The notes beneath the pieces were generated by a model. The model was not told where the DNA came from. It ran no database searches and saw only the letters and a program-made list of their open reading frames with translations. Positions 22,771 through 25,442 of a DNA stretch of 25,442 nt are shown here, one piece after another. The DNA lies in contig MNDB01000081.1 of the NCBI GenBank assembly GCA_001914705.1, forward strand, positions 1 through 25,442. Reading direction: 5' to 3'. Source of the stretch: Actinobacteria bacterium 13_2_20CM_68_14 (GTDB lineage: Bacteria > Actinomycetota > Thermoleophilia > Gaiellales > Gaiellaceae). Position 1 is the stretch's first letter, and each line of letters begins with the position of its first letter. The position numbers were made by a program, and so were the translations under genes.

Positions 22771-23355
22771 TTACGGAGGCGCGTCGTTGACGAGGATGTT
22801 GCCGCGCTCGATGGTGAAGGCGAAGGGGTCGAGCGCCTCGAAAACATAAAGCCCGCAATCGCTCGCGAATATGTCGAAATCCGAAAGCAGGGCGTATCGG
22901 TCGAGCGTCCCTCCGGGCAGCCCACTGTCGTGCACGGAGAGGACGAACTGGGCCTGCTGGTCGTTGGATGCAGCGTTGGTTGGGACAAGCCCGATCGCGG
23001 CATCCTTCCCCATGACGGCGAGGCAGGTGACCGAGAACCGGGCCTGGTACGTACTGGAGCCTGTGTCGGTAAGCGGTCGAGGAATGGTCTCGCTCAATTT
23101 CCCCTCAGGTTCTCCGCCGAGCGGCGTGCTATGGGCAGAGAACCCAAAATTGTTGTTCTCTTGACCTTGGAAACCGCCTACGGCAAAGTCGTTGCTGGGA
23201 TCGTTGGGCGGCGGGTCGATCGTCGGATCAACCGCTAGGAGAGCGTCGATCGCCGATTGGTAATCGAGTAGCGAGTAACCGGCTGCCCCCACGCCCGCCG
23301 GCAGCGCGATCGCCACGAGCACGGCGGCGAACGCAAGCAGAACTTTTCTGGGCAT
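22771..23355 (-). CDS. Secreted protein of unknown function (194 aa)
   Basis: An exported protein with a textbook signal peptide (MPRKVLLAFAAVLVAIALPA, AxA-like cut near residue 25). The mature part starts YSLLDYQSAIDALLAVD, followed by a Pro/Asn/Asp linker and a beta-sandwich-like domain: YQARFSVTCLAVMGKDAAIG, QAQFVLSVHDSGLPGGTLD and YALLSDFDIFASDCGLYVFE. Its two cysteines (VTCL and SDCG) probably form a disulfide. This VTCLxVxGxxAxIG / VxDxGxPGGxxD pattern occurs in uncharacterised secreted bacterial proteins; no activity is known to me. ATG 23355 is chosen for the signal peptide and the excellent ribosome site GGAGGAGG 4 nt upstream; the longer open frame to 23730 only shadows the phosphatase gene. 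Confidence 0.85.
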   Translation of the reverse strand: MPRKVLLAFAAVLVAIALPAGVGAAGYSLLDYQSAIDALLAVDPTIDPPPNDPSNDFAVGGFQGQENNNFGFSAHSTPLGGEPEGKLSETIPRPLTDTGSSTYQARFSVTCLAVMGKDAAIGLVPTNAASNDQQAQFVLSVHDSGLPGGTLDRYALLSDFDIFASDCGLYVFEALDPFAFTIERGNILVNDAPP

Positions 23356-23429
23356 TTGCCTCCTCCCCCTGAGCCTAGAGGTGCCGCAAGTGGCTACCTT
23401 CTTGCCCGTTTGAGAAAAAGGGCAAACAG

Positions 23430-24029
23430 CTACGAATTCCAGTTGGGTCGCTCCACCCACGCCTCCAGCAGGCGGACCGCAGCCTCGAGCTCGGCCGTGG
23501 AAAGCCGGTACGGCTCGGCGTAGGCGACCTGCTCGACCAGAGGCATGGGGGAGAGTCGCTCGAGAGCGTTGAGCACGTATCGGACCGGCAGGCCATGGGC
23601 GACAACCAGGATCGTCTGCTCCGGTCGCGCGAGGATCTTCTGGTAGCCGGCCGCGTATCGCTGCACGGTTGCGGCCCGGCTTTCGCCGCCGCCCGGCGCC
23701 TCGACGGTCGGCTCGTTCGCGGCGGCCCATTCGCGGTAGGTCGCGAGCGTGCCGCCTTCGAAGCGGCCGAAGCGGACGTCGTTCAGCTCGGCGAGGACCA
23801 GCCGCGGGACGTCGCGGCCGGCGAGCGCGAGGTCGGCGGTCTCCCGGGCGCGCTGGAACTCGCTCGTCACGCAGAGGTCGAGCTCGTTGTCGGCGAGCAG
23901 CTCTCCCAGCCGCCGCGCCTGCTCCCGGCCGGCGGCGGTCAGGGCGCAGGCAGCGGCCGGATCGCCGTTGACCGTCCCGACAACGCTGAGCTCGCTCTCG
24001 CCGTGGCGGGCGAGGATCACCTCGTCCAT
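23430..24029 (-). CDS. Histidine phosphatase family protein (phosphoglycerate mutase-like)
   Basis: A cytoplasmic 199-aa enzyme of the histidine phosphatase superfamily (branch 1; GpmB/CobC/PhoE-like). The phospho-histidine motif is R8-H9-G10-E11 in VILARHGESE; the second Arg lies in TSEFQRARETADLA; the acid is in LAELNDVRFGRFEGG; and the second His is in ILVVAHGLPVRYVL. All four catalytic positions are present, so phosphatase or mutase activity is likely, but the substrate is not predictable; cofactor-dependent glycolytic Gpm enzymes are longer (about 230-250 aa). ATG 24029 gives RHGE at the usual position 8-11; the open frame extends upstream only by shadowing ctaG. It overlaps the 3' end of the ctaG remnant by 13 nt, suggesting translational coupling. 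Confidence 0.93.
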   Translation of the reverse strand: MDEVILARHGESELSVVGTVNGDPAAACALTAAGREQARRLGELLADNELDLCVTSEFQRARETADLALAGRDVPRLVLAELNDVRFGRFEGGTLATYREWAAANEPTVEAPGGGESRAATVQRYAAGYQKILARPEQTILVVAHGLPVRYVLNALERLSPMPLVEQVAYAEPYRLSTAELEAAVRLLEAWVERPNWNS

Positions 24030-24701
24030 CTGGCGTGCTTCAGGTCTAGAGCCGTTGCGTCTCGGCGCATGAAGCGGGTGACGTAGAAAGCGAATGCGCC
24101 GAAGAAGACGACAGCCTCCTCGGCCGCCATCGTCACACCCGCCACCTGCTGGTCGGTGAGAGGGCTCCAACCCCAAACGCGCGGCGCATGGACATAGAAG
24201 TCGTAGACGGCGCGTGGGATCAGTGCGAGCAGCAGGCCGAGCGGGCTTGCGAGCGCGAACGCGGCGAAAAGGTACGCGGCCGAGCTTCCCGCATCGAGCC
24301 GCCCGGTCAGCACGGGCCACCAGACCAGGAGGCCGGTGACGAAATAGCAGAGGTGCTCGAAGTGGAGCAGCGTCGACGGATGGCGCAGCGCCGTGTCATA
24401 GGCGGCCGGAACGTGCCAGGCGTAGTAGGTCGCGAGCCAGAGCGGCAGCGCGACGAGCGGGTGCCGGGCTCCATTCCGCGAGCGCGACGTTCTGGAGCAG
24501 GTGCGCCGTCAGCAGGTAGTGGAGCGCCAGGCTCTCGAGCGGTGTCACGAAGACGACAAGGATCAGCCCGAGCCCGCCGAGGAAGCAGGCGATCCGCCAG
24601 CCCGGCGGGGGGTAGCGGCGAAGCACGAACGCGTACGCCAATGCGAGGAGCGGAACGAGGACAACCGCCTCGGCGTGGAGGCTCCAGCTGTACGGCTGCA
24701 C
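24017..24701 (-). pseudogene. ctaG: Cytochrome c oxidase assembly factor CtaG (caa3-type), broken by internal deletion and frameshift
   Basis: A multi-spanning membrane protein needed for assembly of caa3-type cytochrome oxidase. The 5' frame from GTG 24701 reads HAEAVVLVPLLALAYAFVLR, then SLALHYLLTAHLLQNVALAEW, which is CtaG-like; after TGG at 24471-24473 it turns into nonsense. Another frame resumes at 24463 with HPLVALPLWLATYYAWHVPA, HFEHLCYFVTGLLVWWPVLT and WSPLTDQQVAGVTMAAEEAV, the family's C-terminal half, to the stop at 24017. Compared with B. subtilis CtaG from memory, about 28 residues between AHxLQ...P and PLVAL are missing, so some 80-86 nt were lost and the frame changed. TAGCGT lies 7 nt before the GTG, sharing bases with the tRNA-Gly promoter. 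It overlaps the phosphatase start by 13 nt. Confidence 0.8.
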
Positions 24702-24707
24702 GGGCGA

Positions 24708-24714
24708 TACGCTA
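24708..24714. promoter_or_regulatory. Overlapping divergent -10 boxes (ctaG / tRNA-Gly)
   Basis: TACGCT (24708-24713, plus) lies 12 nt before the mature tRNA-Gly. The opposite strand of nearly the same bases reads TAGCGT (24714-24709), 7 nt before the ctaG GTG. The surrounding GATAC-GC-TAGC resembles GATAC-TAGC at the ridA promoter. Confidence 0.5.
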
Positions 24715-24725
24715 GCCGTGCACGC

Positions 24726-24796
24726 GCGGGCGTAGCTTAGTGGCAAAGCACCAGACTTCCAATCTGGCAACGGGGGTTCGATTCCCCCCGCCCGCT
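24726..24796 (+). tRNA. tRNA-Gly (anticodon TCC)
   Basis: A 71-nt cloverleaf: acceptor GCGGGCG/CGCCCGC, discriminator T, D-arm AGCTTAGTGGCAAAGC, anticodon stem CCAGA/TCTGG with loop CTTCCAA (anticodon TCC), and T-arm GGGGG TTCGATT CCCCC. CCA is not encoded. The next gene starts 30 nt downstream on the same strand, so its upstream region may also act as the tRNA's 3' trailer. Confidence 0.97.
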
Positions 24797-24813
24797 CTGT
24801 CTGGCGCCCTCGC

Positions 24814-24835
24814 TATGTTTTCAGAAATGAAAACA
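24814..24835 (+). promoter_or_regulatory. -10 box and inverted repeat over the HTH gene start
   Basis: TATGTT (24814-24819) is 7 nt before the ATG, the leaderless spacing seen elsewhere. A perfect inverted repeat (TGTTTTC, 6 nt, GAAAACA; 24816-24835) covers the -10 box and start codon. Binding by the encoded HTH protein itself would give autorepression. Confidence 0.45.
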
Positions 24836-25442
24836 GACGAGCGAGAACAGGCGCGGAGGATGCGCTACGAAGAGGGTCGTTCGATCAAAGAGATTGCCCG
24901 ACTGCTTAGGGTGTCTACGTCCTCCGTCAGCCACTGGGTGCGTGACATTGAGTTGACTGACGCACAGCATGCTGCGCTGCAGGCACGGAATGGGCTCCAT
25001 GAGCGCCAGCGTTTGGCACGCGCGACGATGGCTGCGAAAGCTCGAGCGCGACGGGCTGCAGCTCAGCAAGACGGTCGACAGCGGGCGCGAAGTCTGGGCT
25101 ACCGCTACGCGTCCGGCTGCATGTTGTTTTGGGCCGAGGGATCTCGACAGCGAAACAAAGTCGTGTTCACGAACTCGGACCCAGCGATGACCCGATTCTT
25201 TGTCGAGTTCATCCGCGAGTTTTTCCAGATCAGCAACGACCGGCTTAGGCTGACGTGCAATCTCTTCGCCGACCACGAAGCTCGCCAGCGAGAGATCGAG
25301 AACTTCTGGCTCAGGACGGTTGGACTTCCAAGAAGTTGTCTTTGCAAGTCGACCGTTAACCGCTACTCGCGCTACACCCAGAAGAAACGAAAGAACAAAC
25401 TTCCTTACGGCACGTGCCGGATCGTCGTCCACAGCACCGAGA
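24827..25442 (+). CDS. HTH DNA-binding protein with possible LAGLIDADG-like domain, 5' part (cut by window edge)
   Basis: Open from ATG 24827 to the right edge (205 codons, no stop), so the C-terminus is missing. Residues 8-42 form a Hin/homeodomain-like helix-turn-helix (ARRMRYEEGRSIKEIARLLR then VSTSSVSHWVRDIEL). A basic helical linker rich in Arg and Ala follows. From about residue 95 comes YASGCMLFWAEGSRQRNKVV, then FTNSDPAMTRFFVEFIREFF, and later KLPYGTCRIVVHSTE. This arrangement occurs in uncharacterised actinobacterial and phage-associated proteins, and the AGxLxWxEGs-like strand/helix start recalls LAGLIDADG endonucleases; nuclease activity is an inference only. It sits 30 nt after tRNA-Gly, a common entry site for mobile DNA, and has softer codon use than its neighbours. 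Confidence 0.75.
   Translation, partial: MKTDEREQARRMRYEEGRSIKEIARLLRVSTSSVSHWVRDIELTDAQHAALQARNGLHERQRLARATMAAKARARRAAAQQDGRQRARSLGYRYASGCMLFWAEGSRQRNKVVFTNSDPAMTRFFVEFIREFFQISNDRLRLTCNLFADHEARQREIENFWLRTVGLPRSCLCKSTVNRYSRYTQKKRKNKLPYGTCRIVVHSTE

Noticed and set aside
23401..23440. c-di-GMP (GEMM) riboswitch suggested by GGGCAAAC plus GCTACG on the plus strand
   Set aside because: The rest of the consensus is absent, it lies antisense to the phosphatase 3' end, and no plus-strand gene follows.
23356..23730. N-terminal extension of the secreted 194-aa protein
   Set aside because: The extension is an out-of-frame shadow of the phosphatase gene; the signal peptide and GGAGGAGG fix the start at 23355.

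Overview
The window is a GC-rich, densely packed bacterial chromosome segment. I read it as an actinobacterium, most likely of the class Thermoleophilia (Gaiellales or Solirubrobacterales type). This is inferred from the base composition, many GTG starts, frequent -10 boxes 6-8 nt before a start codon (leaderless genes), and family choice: a divergent IleS, a GCS2 carboxylate-amine ligase, a zinc-ribbon/cyclase/AAA/TPR protein and CtaG. No 16S rRNA gene or species marker is present.

Layout. 1-4131 is housekeeping: the 5' part of ileS (-), thioredoxin (+), a DUF2231 membrane protein (-), a 60-aa hypothetical (-), a diacylglycerol-kinase-family lipid kinase (+), a zinc-ribbon Nudix hydrolase (-) behind a perfect 24-bp palindrome, and a stand-alone cyclic-nucleotide-binding protein (+). 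4128-7077 is a two-gene minus operon: a serine beta-lactamase-like hydrolase, then a membrane-anchored double beta-propeller (kelch plus YVTN). It diverges from ridA and a YbdK-like ligase (7098-8721). ispH (-) follows.

The 564-bp gap 9664-10227 holds no convincing protein gene. It has two copies of a 48-bp double-hairpin repeat and, on the minus strand, a promoter-to-terminator unit that looks like a roughly 110-nt small RNA. 10228-14603 is a two-component pair: a 1313-aa kinase (3 TM, five GAF, PAS, HisKA, HATPase) and a single-domain response regulator overlapping it by 4 nt. A secreted CAP-domain protein (-) and tRNA-Pro(TGG) follow.

15479-19162 carries secreted proteins of unclear function, one of them frameshifted. 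19167-22375 (-) is a 1069-aa zinc-ribbon/cyclase-like/AAA/TPR regulator, also frameshifted near its C-terminus. 22439-24701 (-) has a 53-aa acidic peptide, a 194-aa secreted protein, a histidine phosphatase and a damaged ctaG. tRNA-Gly(TCC) and the 5' part of an HTH protein that may carry a LAGLIDADG-like fold (+) close the window.

Three genes in the right-hand 10 kb carry frame lesions. Two are explained by one missing base; the third, ctaG, also lacks about 28 family residues. They may be assembly errors or real decay. The most unusual items are the candidate small RNA with its neighbouring repeats, symmetric -10 boxes serving divergent genes, and a cyclase domain lacking its catalytic Asn. 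No phage, transposon or CRISPR array is visible.
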